Made by a program: the position numbers and the translations under genes | Part shown: piece by piece, positions 37,360 to 45,437 of the stretch | Layout: every line of letters starts with the position of its first letter | How positions within the stretch are numbered: the first letter of the stretch is position 1 | The notes under the pieces: model-generated | What the model was told of the DNA's origin: nothing | Database searches by the model: none | The model's input: the letters and a program-made list of their open reading frames with translations, nothing else | DNA from: Flavobacterium psychrophilum | GTDB taxonomy: Bacteria > Bacteroidota > Bacteroidia > Flavobacteriales > Flavobacteriaceae | DNA length: 48,238 bases | Assembly (NCBI GenBank): GCA_945890865.1 | Contig: CAMDDB010000013.1 | Coordinates: 1-48,238 of the forward strand | Direction: 5' to 3'

Positions 37360-38889
37360 TTATTCCCATTCAATAGTTGCGGGTGGTTTTGAACTAATAT
37401 CATACACCACTCGGTTTACACCACGAACATTATTGATTATCTCATTTGAAATTTTCATCAAAAATTCATAGGGCAAATGCACCCAATCGGCTGTCATTCC
37501 ATCGGTAGATTCTACAGCACGCAAGGCAACTACTTTTTCGTAAGTACGCTCATCGCCCATTACACCTACACTATTTACGGGTAACAAAATTGCTCCAGCT
37601 TGCCAAACTTTATTGTACAAACCTTGTTCTTTTAATCCGTTGATGAAAACAGCATCTACTTCTTGTAAAATAGCTACTTTTTCAGGGGTAATGTCACCTA
37701 AAATACGAATGGCTAAACCAGGACCTGGAAAAGGATGACGTCCTAATAACTCGGGATCAATTCCTAGTGTAGCTCCTACTCTGCGCACTTCGTCTTTAAA
37801 TAACATGCGTAACGGTTCTACAATTTGTAATTTCATAAAATCCGGTAACCCACCAACATTATGATGCGATTTTATAGTCGCTGAAGGTCCGCCTGTTGCT
37901 GAAACCGATTCAATTACATCGGGATAAATGGTACCTTGACCTAAAAATTTTACATCTTTTAACTGATTCGCCTCGTCATCAAAAACTTCTATAAACGCAT
38001 TTCCAATGGCTTTCCGTTTTGCCTCAGGATCGTCAAGACCAGCTAAAGCGTCATAAAAACGCTGTGAAGCATCAATACCTTTAACATTTAATCCCATTCC
38101 CTTGTATTGATCTAATACACTTTGAAATTCGTTTTTGCGTAATAATCCATTGTTTACAAAAATGCAATATAAATTATTTCCAATTGCTTTATTTAAAATT
38201 ACTGCCGCAACAGTAGAATCAACACCTCCAGATAATCCTAAAACTACTTTATCATCACCAATTTTGGCTTTCATATCTGCAATTACTTCTTCCACGAAAG
38301 CATTAGGCGTGAAGGTTTGTTCCACTTTTGCAATTTTAACTAAGAAGTTTTCTAACATTTGTTTTCCATCTGTTGAATGATAAACCTCTGGATGAAATTG
38401 GATAGCATAAGTAGTTTCACCTTCAATTTTATACGCCGCATTTTCAACGTCTTTTGTACTTGAAATTTTAACCCCATTAGTGGGTAATTTCTTAATAGAA
38501 TCGGAATGGGACATCCAAACTTGACTATTTTCAGAAACACCTTCTAAAAATACTTCGTTTTCTTTTATGTAAGAAAGATTGGCTCTTCCGTATTCTCTGG
38601 TGTTAGAAGCTGCTACTTCTCCACCTGAAAAATGCGCTAAATACTGAGCACCATAACAAACGGCTAATAAAGGTTTTTTACCTCTAATTTCAGATAAATC
38701 GGGATGCAATGCTTCTTCCGAACGCACCGAACAAGGACTTCCGCCTAAGATTACCGCTTTATAAGACGATAAATCCGATGGTATTTTATCAAATGGAAAA
38801 ATCTCGCAGAAAATATTTAATTCTCTTACTCTTCGAGCAATTAATTGGGTGTATTGTGATCCGAAATCTAAAATTAATACGTTGTTCAT
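37360..38889 (-). CDS. guaA: GMP synthase (glutamine-hydrolysing)
   Basis: Converts XMP to GMP with glutamine and ATP. The 509 aa hold a class I amidotransferase (C78 in [10 protein letters not shown]166 and E168 in FHPE), the ATP pyrophosphatase with SGGVDS at 220-225, and the C-terminal dimerisation domain ([14 protein letters not shown] and the closing KPPATIEWE). It follows purM by 77 nt, a gap that contains a direct and inverted repeat (38912-38953) and a CAA-rich leader. It is followed after 10 nt by the LysM gene. Confidence 0.98.
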   Translation of the reverse strand: MNNVLILDFGSQYTQLIARRVRELNIFCEIFPFDKIPSDLSSYKAVILGGSPCSVRSEEALHPDLSEIRGKKPLLAVCYGAQYLAHFSGGEVAASNTREYGRANLSYIKENEVFLEGVSENSQVWMSHSDSIKKLPTNGVKISSTKDVENAAYKIEGETTYAIQFHPEVYHSTDGKQMLENFLVKIAKVEQTFTPNAFVEEVIADMKAKIGDDKVVLGLSGGVDSTVAAVILNKAIGNNLYCIFVNNGLLRKNEFQSVLDQYKGMGLNVKGIDASQRFYDALAGLDDPEAKRKAIGNAFIEVFDDEANQLKDVKFLGQGTIYPDVIESVSATGGPSATIKSHHNVGGLPDFMKLQIVEPLRMLFKDEVRRVGATLGIDPELLGRHPFPGPGLAIRILGDITPEKVAILQEVDAVFINGLKEQGLYNKVWQAGAILLPVNSVGVMGDERTYEKVVALRAVESTDGMTADWVHLPYEFLMKISNEIINNVRGVNRVVYDISSKPPATIEWE

Positions 38890-38911
38890 TGGTTTGTGTT
38901 GTTTCTTTTGT

Positions 38912-38953
38912 TTCAGGTTTCAAGTTTCAGGTTATTTTTGTTCAACTTGAAAC
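38912..38953. repeat. Direct and inverted repeat between purM and guaA
   Basis: GTTTCAAGTT (38917-38926) and AACTTGAAAC (38944-38953) are a perfect 10-bp inverted repeat separated by 17 nt. TTTCAGGTT occurs twice around the first arm. It forms most of the guaA upstream region and has no terminator-like T-tract. Confidence 0.6.
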
Positions 38954-38966
38954 TTAAAACAAATAT

Positions 38967-40145
38967 TTAATACTCAAACGTTCCGTATTCCGAAACTATC
39001 GTTAATTTTTTACTCTCTGATTGTTCTACTCTACCTACAATTTGTGCATCGATATGAAATGATTTTGAAATTTCGATAATATCCTGTGCAATTTCATTTG
39101 GAACATATATTTCCATACGGTGACCGCAATTGAATACTTGGTACATTTCTTTCCAATCGGTTTTAGAATTCTGCTGAATCAATTGAAATAACGGGGGCAC
39201 TGGAAACAAATTATCTTTAATTACATGAACGTTATTTACAAAGTGAAGCACTTTTGTTTGGGCGCCTCCACTGCAATGCACCATTCCGTGAATGTGAGTT
39301 GAATTGTATTTAGATAGTAATTTTTTAATAACTGGAGCATACGTTCTCGTGGGAGAAAGGACTAATTTTCCGGCGTTAATTGGGCTATTTACTACAGCAT
39401 CTGTCAATTGAATTTGACCCGAATACACTAATTCGTTTGGAACAGCAGCATCAAAACTTTCTGGATATTTATCAGCCAAATACTTCGCAAAAACATCATG
39501 ACGTGCTGAAGTTAAACCATTACTTCCCATTCCGCCATTGTATTCTGTTTCATAAGTAGCTTGACCAAAAGAAGCCAATCCAACAATGACATCACCCGCT
39601 TGAATATTAGCATTATCAATTACATCAGCACGTTTCAGTCTTGCCGTAACGGTTGAATCTACAATAATGGTTCGAACCAAATCGCCTACATCAGCCGTTT
39701 CTCCACCTGTGGAATGAATCGTAACACCGTGTTTTTTTAACTCGGCAATTAATTCTTCTGTTCCATTAATTATCGCAGAAATAACTTCAGCGGGAATTAG
39801 ATTTTTATTTCTTCCTATGGTCGAAGAAAGTAAAATATTATCGGTAGCGCCTACACACAATAAATCATCAATATTCATGATTAAAGCATCTTGAGCAATA
39901 CCTTTCCAAACCGAAAGATCACCGGTTTCTTTCCAATACATATAGGCCAAAGAAGATTTTGTACCGGCACCATCAGCATGCATAATAATACAATATTGGT
40001 CGTCATTCGTTAAATAATCGGGGATGATTTTACAAAATGCCTGCGGAAACAAACCTTTATCGATGTTTTTTATCGCAAGATGTACATCTTCTTTTGAAGC
40101 CGAAACTCCGCGTAAATTATAGCGATTGCTAGTATCAGAACTCAT
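38967..40145 (-). CDS. purM: Phosphoribosylformylglycinamidine cyclo-ligase
   Basis: Closes the imidazole ring of AIR in purine synthesis, using ATP. The 392 aa are longer than the 345-residue E. coli enzyme, as in other Bacteroidota. The AIR synthase fold shows MHADGAGTKSSLAYMY at about 55-70, QDALIMNIDDLLCVGA, the GGETADVGDLV loop and a late FNCGHRMEIYV. It heads a run with guaA, so two purine genes are co-transcribed. A TATATTTG box ends 26 nt before the ATG, giving a leader composed almost entirely of CAA repeats, and a 37-nt element shared with pyrG sits directly upstream. Confidence 0.96.
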   Translation of the reverse strand: MSSDTSNRYNLRGVSASKEDVHLAIKNIDKGLFPQAFCKIIPDYLTNDDQYCIIMHADGAGTKSSLAYMYWKETGDLSVWKGIAQDALIMNIDDLLCVGATDNILLSSTIGRNKNLIPAEVISAIINGTEELIAELKKHGVTIHSTGGETADVGDLVRTIIVDSTVTARLKRADVIDNANIQAGDVIVGLASFGQATYETEYNGGMGSNGLTSARHDVFAKYLADKYPESFDAAVPNELVYSGQIQLTDAVVNSPINAGKLVLSPTRTYAPVIKKLLSKYNSTHIHGMVHCSGGAQTKVLHFVNNVHVIKDNLFPVPPLFQLIQQNSKTDWKEMYQVFNCGHRMEIYVPNEIAQDIIEISKSFHIDAQIVGRVEQSESKKLTIVSEYGTFEY

Positions 40146-40171
40146 GAATGTATTGTGTTGTTGTTGTTCCG

Positions 40172-40179
40172 CAAATATA
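40172..40179 (-). promoter_or_regulatory. -7 box of purM
   Basis: TATATTTG on the minus strand, perfect for TAnnTTTG. The -33 position (TTCT, at 19 nt) falls in the 37-nt repeat and is weak. The predicted leader is about 22-25 nt of CAA-rich sequence. Confidence 0.5.
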
Positions 40180-40184
40180 GTTTT

Positions 40185-40221
40185 AAAATTTAGAATTTAG
40201 AAGTCCGAATTTAGAAATATT
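40185..40221. repeat. 37-nt element, purM copy
   Basis: Second copy of the TTTAGAA-based element, 31 of 37 positions identical to 35111-35147. Its far end overlaps the last codon region of the lipoprotein gene that ends at 40220. Confidence 0.6.
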
Positions 40222-40663
40222 AGATTTTTATCACATAAATTCCGTCAACTACTTCAGAAGCCTGTTGGGGTGTTTGAATATTTTCTATCGTATAAGTGGT
40301 ATAGCATTCTTCTACTTTTTCTGAAACATCGTGAGTAATAGTAATTTCACTAAATGCTGATGATTCCTCATTTGATAACGTTATTATCAAAGAATTATTG
40401 ATCAAATTTCGAGTATCTGGAAACAACTGAATCAAATTTGAATTGGGAATGAATCGAAACGGAATCGCTTTGCCATCTAAATCAGCTACACTAATTTGTG
40501 ATGGTAAAAACGTTTCATTTTCAAAAACATTTTGAAGGGAATAATTTCCGATAACATTCACAAAACAGGAAGCCGGTGTTGCCCGATCGCCTTCCAAACA
40601 TTTATCACAACTCGTGTTCATTAATAGGCTCAACCCAAGAACAAAGAACATTATCTTTTTCAT
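40220..40663 (-). CDS. Hypothetical lipoprotein
   Basis: A 147-aa protein with a lipoprotein signal (MKKIMFFVLGLSLLMNTSC, acylated C19), followed by a Cys-containing segment (DKCLEG, SCFVN) and a mostly beta mature part. No family is recognised. It is encoded 8 nt after the OmpA-like gene and is probably co-transcribed with it, suggesting it is an outer-membrane partner, but this is inference. Its stop lies in the 37-nt element upstream of purM. Confidence 0.75.
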   Translation of the reverse strand: MKKIMFFVLGLSLLMNTSCDKCLEGDRATPASCFVNVIGNYSLQNVFENETFLPSQISVADLDGKAIPFRFIPNSNLIQLFPDTRNLINNSLIITLSNEESSAFSEITITHDVSEKVEECYTTYTIENIQTPQQASEVVDGIYVIKI

Positions 40664-40671
40664 AGCTACAC

Positions 40672-41490
40672 TTATTTACTTAGTATTTCAATTTCTACAC
40701 GTCTATTCGCAGCGGCTTGCTCTTCGTTTGCCTCAGGAATAGAAAAAATAGGTTGCGACACACCAAAACCTTTGGTTTGGATGCGATGCTGCGGAATGCC
40801 ATTATAGACCAAAAATCGCTTGATTTGCTTGGCCCGATCGGTAGACAAATTGCGATAATCTTTATCGATACAACAAATATGACCTTGAATCTCAATTTTG
40901 AGGTTTTCGTTATTTTGAAGCACAAACAACAAATCATATAACGCTCCTTGTGATTCGGGAACTGTAGCAAACGTGTTTTGGTAAAAATTAATGTTTTTCA
41001 ATACAATTTTTGTTCCCACCTTGGCCCATTTGACTTTTTCAGCTAAGGGTGCATTCTCGAGAAGAGGCGGTACATCAATAGGTTTGACTATCCCTAAGAT
41101 TTCATTTTCCTTATACACCTCTTTTTCTATCAAGAAATGTAAGGTTGCTTTTCGATTCTCGGCTTTATTGTTAGAAGTAGCGCCTTTTTCGCCTAATGAA
41201 ATATTTTTATAATCGGATCTGATGTTGATTTTTCCGTTGACAAGATCAAAAACATAACGCACTCGCTTTTGAGATAAAGTATCGTTGTAACCCGTTGAAC
41301 CCACTTCGTCAGTAGAAGCTGTAATGGATAAGATTTTTGAAGTTTTATTCTGGATCATCCAATCTTGTAATCTAGTAAATTCAGATGAATTTAATTCAAA
41401 TTTATTGGTTTCAAAATAGACGGTGAATTGGTCTTGCGAAAAGCCACAAAACCCGAAACAAAAAAACAGTAGTATCGCAATACATTTCAT
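40672..41490 (-). CDS. Outer membrane protein with two OmpA-like domains
   Basis: From ATG 41490 the protein has 272 aa with a signal peptide (MKCIAILLFFCFGFCGFSQ). Two OmpA-like modules are visible: an N-terminal one (FTVYFETNKFELN through TLSQKRVRYVF) and a C-terminal one (NINFYQNTFATV through GHICCID, LSTDRAKQIKRFL and ANRRVEIEIL). OmpA domains bind diaminopimelate of peptidoglycan. The frame extends nine codons upstream, but the internal Met fits the signal. A hypothetical lipoprotein follows after 8 nt. Two TAnnTTTG boxes (41515-41522 and 41537-41544) lie upstream. Confidence 0.88.
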   Translation of the reverse strand: MKCIAILLFFCFGFCGFSQDQFTVYFETNKFELNSSEFTRLQDWMIQNKTSKILSITASTDEVGSTGYNDTLSQKRVRYVFDLVNGKINIRSDYKNISLGEKGATSNNKAENRKATLHFLIEKEVYKENEILGIVKPIDVPPLLENAPLAEKVKWAKVGTKIVLKNINFYQNTFATVPESQGALYDLLFVLQNNENLKIEIQGHICCIDKDYRNLSTDRAKQIKRFLVYNGIPQHRIQTKGFGVSQPIFSIPEANEEQAAANRRVEIEILSK

Positions 41491-41514
41491 TTTCACTTTT
41501 TTCCCTATAAATAA

Positions 41515-41544
41515 CAAAAATACTACAAAAAAAATCCAAAATTA
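41515..41544 (-). promoter_or_regulatory. Possible -7 boxes for the OmpA-like gene
   Basis: TATTTTTG (41522-41515) and TAATTTTG (41544-41537) on the minus strand, 24 and 46 nt before the ATG. Neither has a TTTG at the normal distance. Confidence 0.3.
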
Positions 41545-41621
41545 GAGTTGTAAACTTAAATTTTACTGTTGTATAAAATTAGGGATCGATTTGTTTCATT
41601 TCTAAAATTACACAACCAAAA

Positions 41622-41659
41622 ATTCAAAAATCCCAATCTTTCGATTGGGATTTTTGAAT
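41622..41659 (-). terminator. Terminator after pepD
   Basis: Two 17-nt arms (41622-41638 and 41643-41659) pair perfectly around a TTTC loop. The core is CCCAATC/GATTGGG with A5/T5 flanks. It starts 4 nt past the pepD stop. Confidence 0.9.
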
Positions 41660-41663
41660 CTAC

Positions 41664-43130
41664 TTAGGCCTTTACCGGAATATTTTCCAAAATTTCAATC
41701 ACAAACTTCCAAAACTTCTGTGAGGATGTAATGGATGCTCTTTCATCGGGACTATGTGCTCCGTGTATGGTGGGTCCAAAAGAAATCATGTCCATATTTG
41801 GATAATTGGTGCCTAAAATACCGCATTCTAATCCGGCATGACAAGCCACTACTTTTGGTTGCAGACCGTTTTGTCTTTCGTAAATTGAAGTCAGAACTTC
41901 TAAAATTTCAGAATTTACATTGGGCGTCCAACCGGGATAACTTCCTCCGAACTCTACTTCACATCCAAACAATTCATACGCCGAACGCAAGGCATTAGCC
42001 AAATCCATTTTAGAAGTTTCCACGGAAGAACGCGTTAAATTTTGGATGGAAATGTGTCCGTCTTTTACAATGACACGTGCAATATTATTCGATGTTTCTA
42101 CCAAATCTTCCATATCGGCCGACATTCTATACACGCCATTGTGTGCCGCATAGATCGCTCGAAGTAAACCTTCTTGTACCCCTAAATCCATTACTTTTGG
42201 TGGTACCAAATCGTTTTTCACAATTTCAATTGTCAAATTTGGCTCTGTTGTTTTGAATTCGGTTTTGATATCACCAATAACTTCTTGCATGTCAAATACA
42301 AAAGCTTCGTCATACATTTCTGCAATGATTACATTTGCTATACTTTCTCTAGGGATTGCATTGCGCAAACTTCCTCCTGAAATTTCGGCAATTTGCAACC
42401 CAAAATTCTCAAATCCGTCAAACAGCAGACGGTTCATTATTTTGTTGGCATTCCCCAATCCTTTGTGAATGTCCATTCCAGAATGACCACCTTGAAGCCC
42501 TTTAACAGTAATAGTATACCCCACAGAACCTTCTGGCGTTTCTTCTTCAGCATAACCTCTTGTAGCGGTTACATCGATACCACCCGCACAGCCGATGTCG
42601 ATTTCGTCGTCTTCTTCGGTATCCATATTCAATAAAATCTCTCCATGTAAAACACCTCCTTTTAAATTTAAAGCACCGGTCATTCCCGTTTCTTCATCAA
42701 TCGTAAACAAGGCTTCAATAGCAGGGTGTTTAATGGTAGTTGATTCTAATATTGCCATAATCATTGCTACTCCCAAACCATTGTCGGCTCCAAGCGTTGT
42801 TCCGCGGGCACGAACCCAATCTCCATCGACATACATATCAATGCCTTGGGCATCAAAATCAAAAGTAGTATCGTTATTTTTTTGGTGTACCATATCCAAA
42901 TGCCCTTGTAAAACAATTGGCTTGCGGTTTTCCATTCCTGGGGTTGCTGGTTTGCGAATGATTACGTTTCTGATTTCGTCTTCAAAAGTTTCTAATCCCA
43001 AGCTGGTTCCAAAGTTTTTTATGAATTCTATCACACGTTCTTCTTTTTTTGAAGGACGTGGTACCGCATTCAAATCGGCAAATTTATTCCAAAGTGGTTT
43101 GGGTTCTAGATTTCTAATTTCTTGGCTCAT
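41664..43130 (-). CDS. pepD: Aminoacyl-histidine dipeptidase (Xaa-His dipeptidase)
   Basis: Zinc dipeptidase of the M20 family, probably cytosolic, releasing amino acids from dipeptides such as carnosine-type substrates. The 488 aa show metal ligands H77 and D79 (QGHLDMVHQ), D116 (TTLGADNGLG), catalytic E146-E147 (TIDEETGMTG), and the later HAGLECGIL and GPTIHGAHSPDE motifs. A single gene with a strong terminator and a TTTG-N18-TAACTTTG promoter. It is divergent from the DUF3810 operon. Confidence 0.96.
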   Translation of the reverse strand: MSQEIRNLEPKPLWNKFADLNAVPRPSKKEERVIEFIKNFGTSLGLETFEDEIRNVIIRKPATPGMENRKPIVLQGHLDMVHQKNNDTTFDFDAQGIDMYVDGDWVRARGTTLGADNGLGVAMIMAILESTTIKHPAIEALFTIDEETGMTGALNLKGGVLHGEILLNMDTEEDDEIDIGCAGGIDVTATRGYAEEETPEGSVGYTITVKGLQGGHSGMDIHKGLGNANKIMNRLLFDGFENFGLQIAEISGGSLRNAIPRESIANVIIAEMYDEAFVFDMQEVIGDIKTEFKTTEPNLTIEIVKNDLVPPKVMDLGVQEGLLRAIYAAHNGVYRMSADMEDLVETSNNIARVIVKDGHISIQNLTRSSVETSKMDLANALRSAYELFGCEVEFGGSYPGWTPNVNSEILEVLTSIYERQNGLQPKVVACHAGLECGILGTNYPNMDMISFGPTIHGAHSPDERASITSSQKFWKFVIEILENIPVKA

Positions 43131-43164
43131 ATTTTTATTATTTCAAGTTTAAATTTTGAGATAA

Positions 43165-43194
43165 CAAAGTTACAAAGTTTAATTTCTTTACAAA
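43165..43194 (-). promoter_or_regulatory. Promoter for pepD
   Basis: TTTG (43194-43191), 18 nt, TAACTTTG (43172-43165) on the minus strand, a full match to the Bacteroidota pattern. The -33 box is one half of the palindrome at 43190-43203. Confidence 0.65.
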
Positions 43195-43214
43195 TTGATT
43201 TGTGATTATATTTA
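43183..43214 (+). promoter_or_regulatory. Candidate promoter for the DUF3810-sigma operon
   Basis: TTTC (43183-43186), 20 nt, TATATTTA (43207-43214), one base off in each box. It overlaps the divergent pepD promoter and spans the palindrome ACAAAT-TG-ATTTGT (43190-43203). Confidence 0.35.
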
Positions 43215-43231
43215 CGTTTTAAAAAATTATT

Positions 43232-44284
43232 GTGAAAAGAAAATATATCCTACCGTTATTCCTGTTTATTCAAATACTTTTGGTCAGAATTCTGGCAGGG
43301 TTTCCTGAGGTGATAGAAATTGGTTATAGCAAAGGTTTTTATCCAAAATTGGCCCATTGGTCAAGAAAAATTTTGGGCGAAATACCGTTTTCGGTTGGTG
43401 ATGTGCTATATTTCATACTTATAGTACTAATAATTAGATGGGTTTGGATGCGCCGTATCGGTTTTTTTTCCGAATGGAAAAGTAATGGTTTAATTGTTTT
43501 GAGCGGGCTTTCTGTTGGCTATTTTTTCTTTCATTTGTTATGGGGAATGAACTATTACCGCATTCCGTTGCATGAAAAATTAGAGCTAAACAAAGACTAT
43601 TCGTTAGCACAATTGCGCAGTTTTACTGAAAAAATGTTGGTCAAAACCAATGAACTGCAATTGCAAATCACAAAAAATGATGCTGTTGCTGTTGTAATTC
43701 CTTATTCTGATGCAAAAATTTACAATTTAGCCGTAAAAGGATACGAAAAACTACCTCACGATTTAAACGAATTCCATTACGAAAACAAAAGCATCAAAAA
43801 CTCTTTATTTAGTTTGCCGTTGAGTTATATGGGATTTGGTGGGTATTTGAATCCGTTTACCAATGAGGCACAAGTTAATTCTTTAAAACCAAAATACACT
43901 TCACCGTTTACCACATGTCATGAGATGGCGCATCAAACCGGTATTGGTAGCGAAAGTGAATGCAATTTTATCGGATTTGTTGCGGCCAGTAACCACGACG
44001 ATTTATATTTTCAATATGCGGCCTATAGTTTTGCTTTGCGCTATGCAATTACCAATTTAGAAGTTTTTAAAGAGGGAAGTTCTAAACCATTTTTAGAAAA
44101 AATCAATACGGGCGTTTTAAAGAATTTTGAGCAAAGTGAGTTGTTTTGGGAGCAACACAACACTCCAATCAATGCCTTTTTTGAGTGGTTCTATGATAAA
44201 TTCTTAAAAGCCAACCAACAAAAAGACGGTATGGAAGGTTATAGTAAATTTATTGGACTCGTCATTGGTTATGAAAAAATGTAA
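43232..44284 (+). CDS. DUF3810 family predicted membrane metallopeptidase
   Basis: Membrane protein of 350 aa starting at GTG 43232; no ATG lies in a better position. Three hydrophobic helices (about 7-22, 58-71, 87-103) precede a soluble domain with the zinc-protease motif H230-E231-M-A-H234, followed by E241 and E243, one of which may be the third ligand. This matches DUF3810. The substrate is unknown. It is followed after 29 nt by an ECF sigma factor and then a membrane protein, all on the same strand, so it may take part in envelope-stress signalling; this is inference from context. Confidence 0.88.
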   Translation: MKRKYILPLFLFIQILLVRILAGFPEVIEIGYSKGFYPKLAHWSRKILGEIPFSVGDVLYFILIVLIIRWVWMRRIGFFSEWKSNGLIVLSGLSVGYFFFHLLWGMNYYRIPLHEKLELNKDYSLAQLRSFTEKMLVKTNELQLQITKNDAVAVVIPYSDAKIYNLAVKGYEKLPHDLNEFHYENKSIKNSLFSLPLSYMGFGGYLNPFTNEAQVNSLKPKYTSPFTTCHEMAHQTGIGSESECNFIGFVAASNHDDLYFQYAAYSFALRYAITNLEVFKEGSSKPFLEKINTGVLKNFEQSELFWEQHNTPINAFFEWFYDKFLKANQQKDGMEGYSKFIGLVIGYEKM

Positions 44285-44313
44285 CAAAATAAGCCATTCA
44301 ACTACCTATTAGC

Positions 44314-44808
44314 ATGAAATCAGAATCGGAAGCACTTTTTGTCAAACAACTCAAAGAAAATCAGAATATAATCCATAAGATTTGTCGGTTATATACTACT
44401 GATATCGATGCGCATAAAGATTTATTTCAGGAAATAACCATACAGTTATGGAAAGCATTTCCCAATTTTAGAGGAGATTCAAAATTTACCACTTGGGCCT
44501 ATCGCGTGGGCTTAAATACCGCCATTACTTTATACCGAAAAAAGAAGAGAACCATTGATACCATAGAATTTGACAGTACTTTTCATCGGGTAACCCAAGA
44601 AGAATACAATTTTGAAGAAGAGGAAAAATTAAAATTACTCTACAGCGCTATTAGCGAATTAAATGATATTGAAAAAGCTTTGGTTTTTTTGTATTTGGAA
44701 GATAAAGATTATTCTGAAATCTCAGAAACATTAGGAATTACTGAAGTGAATGCACGAGTAAAAATGAATCGTGTGAAAGGAAAATTAAAAAAAATATTAA
44801 ATCCGTAA
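44314..44808 (+). CDS. ECF-type RNA polymerase sigma factor
   Basis: Sigma-70 family factor of 164 aa with region 2 at about 15-80 (DLFQEITIQLWKAFPNFRG, FTTWAYRVGLN) and region 4 at about 105-160 (LNDIEKALVFLYLEDKDYSEISETLGIT, then a helix-turn-helix). It lacks regions 1 and 3, as is usual for ECF factors. It starts 29 nt after the DUF3810 gene and is followed after 2 nt by a membrane protein gene that may encode its anti-sigma factor. Target promoters cannot be told. Confidence 0.94.
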   Translation: MKSESEALFVKQLKENQNIIHKICRLYTTDIDAHKDLFQEITIQLWKAFPNFRGDSKFTTWAYRVGLNTAITLYRKKKRTIDTIEFDSTFHRVTQEEYNFEEEEKLKLLYSAISELNDIEKALVFLYLEDKDYSEISETLGITEVNARVKMNRVKGKLKKILNP

Positions 44809-44810
44809 CT

Positions 44811-45422
44811 ATGGATGTATTAGACCTATTAAAAAAAGACTGGAAGAAAAAGGAGCATTCTTTTGACCAAATCTCTGAAAATGAAATTTATAGCATGTTG
44901 CACAAAAGATCATCTTCGATTGTGAAGTGGATCTTGATTATCAGCATACTCGAATTTGTCATCTTAAATGGGTTGGGTTTTGTAATTTCCAATAAAGAAA
45001 TTGAAGACTTTGAAAAACTACACCCCTATTTGTATATCATTGAAAAAGCCAACTATATTATTTTATTAGGCTTCATCTATATGTTTTATAAAAATTATAA
45101 AACCGTAAGTGCAATGGATTCGTCCAAAAAATTAATACAAGACATTATTAAAACTAGAAAAACCGTAAATATTTATATTTATTGGAATATATTCATCAGT
45201 TGTTTTTTGGGAACTTTTGGTGTGATTGACGGTTTCAACAAAGGCATTGGAGATACCAACAGTTCACATGCAGAACTCTCTACTTTGACTTATATACTAA
45301 TTTTTGGATTCACTTTATTATTAGTTTTTGGAATAATCATTGGGTTTTACAAACTTCTCTACGGCATATTATTAAACCGATTGAATAAAAACTACAAAGA
45401 GCTTATGAAATTAGAATTATAG
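44811..45422 (+). CDS. Four-helix membrane protein, possible anti-sigma factor
   Basis: A 203-aa protein with a charged cytosolic N-terminus of about 35 residues (for example DLLKKDWKKKEHSFDQ) and four hydrophobic helices (about 38-58, 72-92, 120-142 and 158-183), ending in a short Lys-rich tail. No enzyme motif is visible. Its start lies 2 nt after the sigma factor stop, the classic place for a membrane anti-sigma factor, and a short basic N-terminal segment could hold the sigma factor. No known anti-sigma domain is recognisable, so the call is inference. It converges with the acyltransferase gene, with 15 nt between stops. Confidence 0.7.
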   Translation: MDVLDLLKKDWKKKEHSFDQISENEIYSMLHKRSSSIVKWILIISILEFVILNGLGFVISNKEIEDFEKLHPYLYIIEKANYIILLGFIYMFYKNYKTVSAMDSSKKLIQDIIKTRKTVNIYIYWNIFISCFLGTFGVIDGFNKGIGDTNSSHAELSTLTYILIFGFTLLLVFGIIIGFYKLLYGILLNRLNKNYKELMKLEL

Positions 45423-45437
45423 CAATTTAAGTAAAGA

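Noticed and set aside
41491..41517. Longer start of the OmpA-like gene
   Set aside because: The extra nine residues precede a complete signal peptide starting at Met 41490.
42595..43152. Open frame of 185 codons antisense to pepD
   Set aside because: Low-complexity Ser/Lys/Pro composition typical of an antisense shadow, with pepD fully supported on the other strand.
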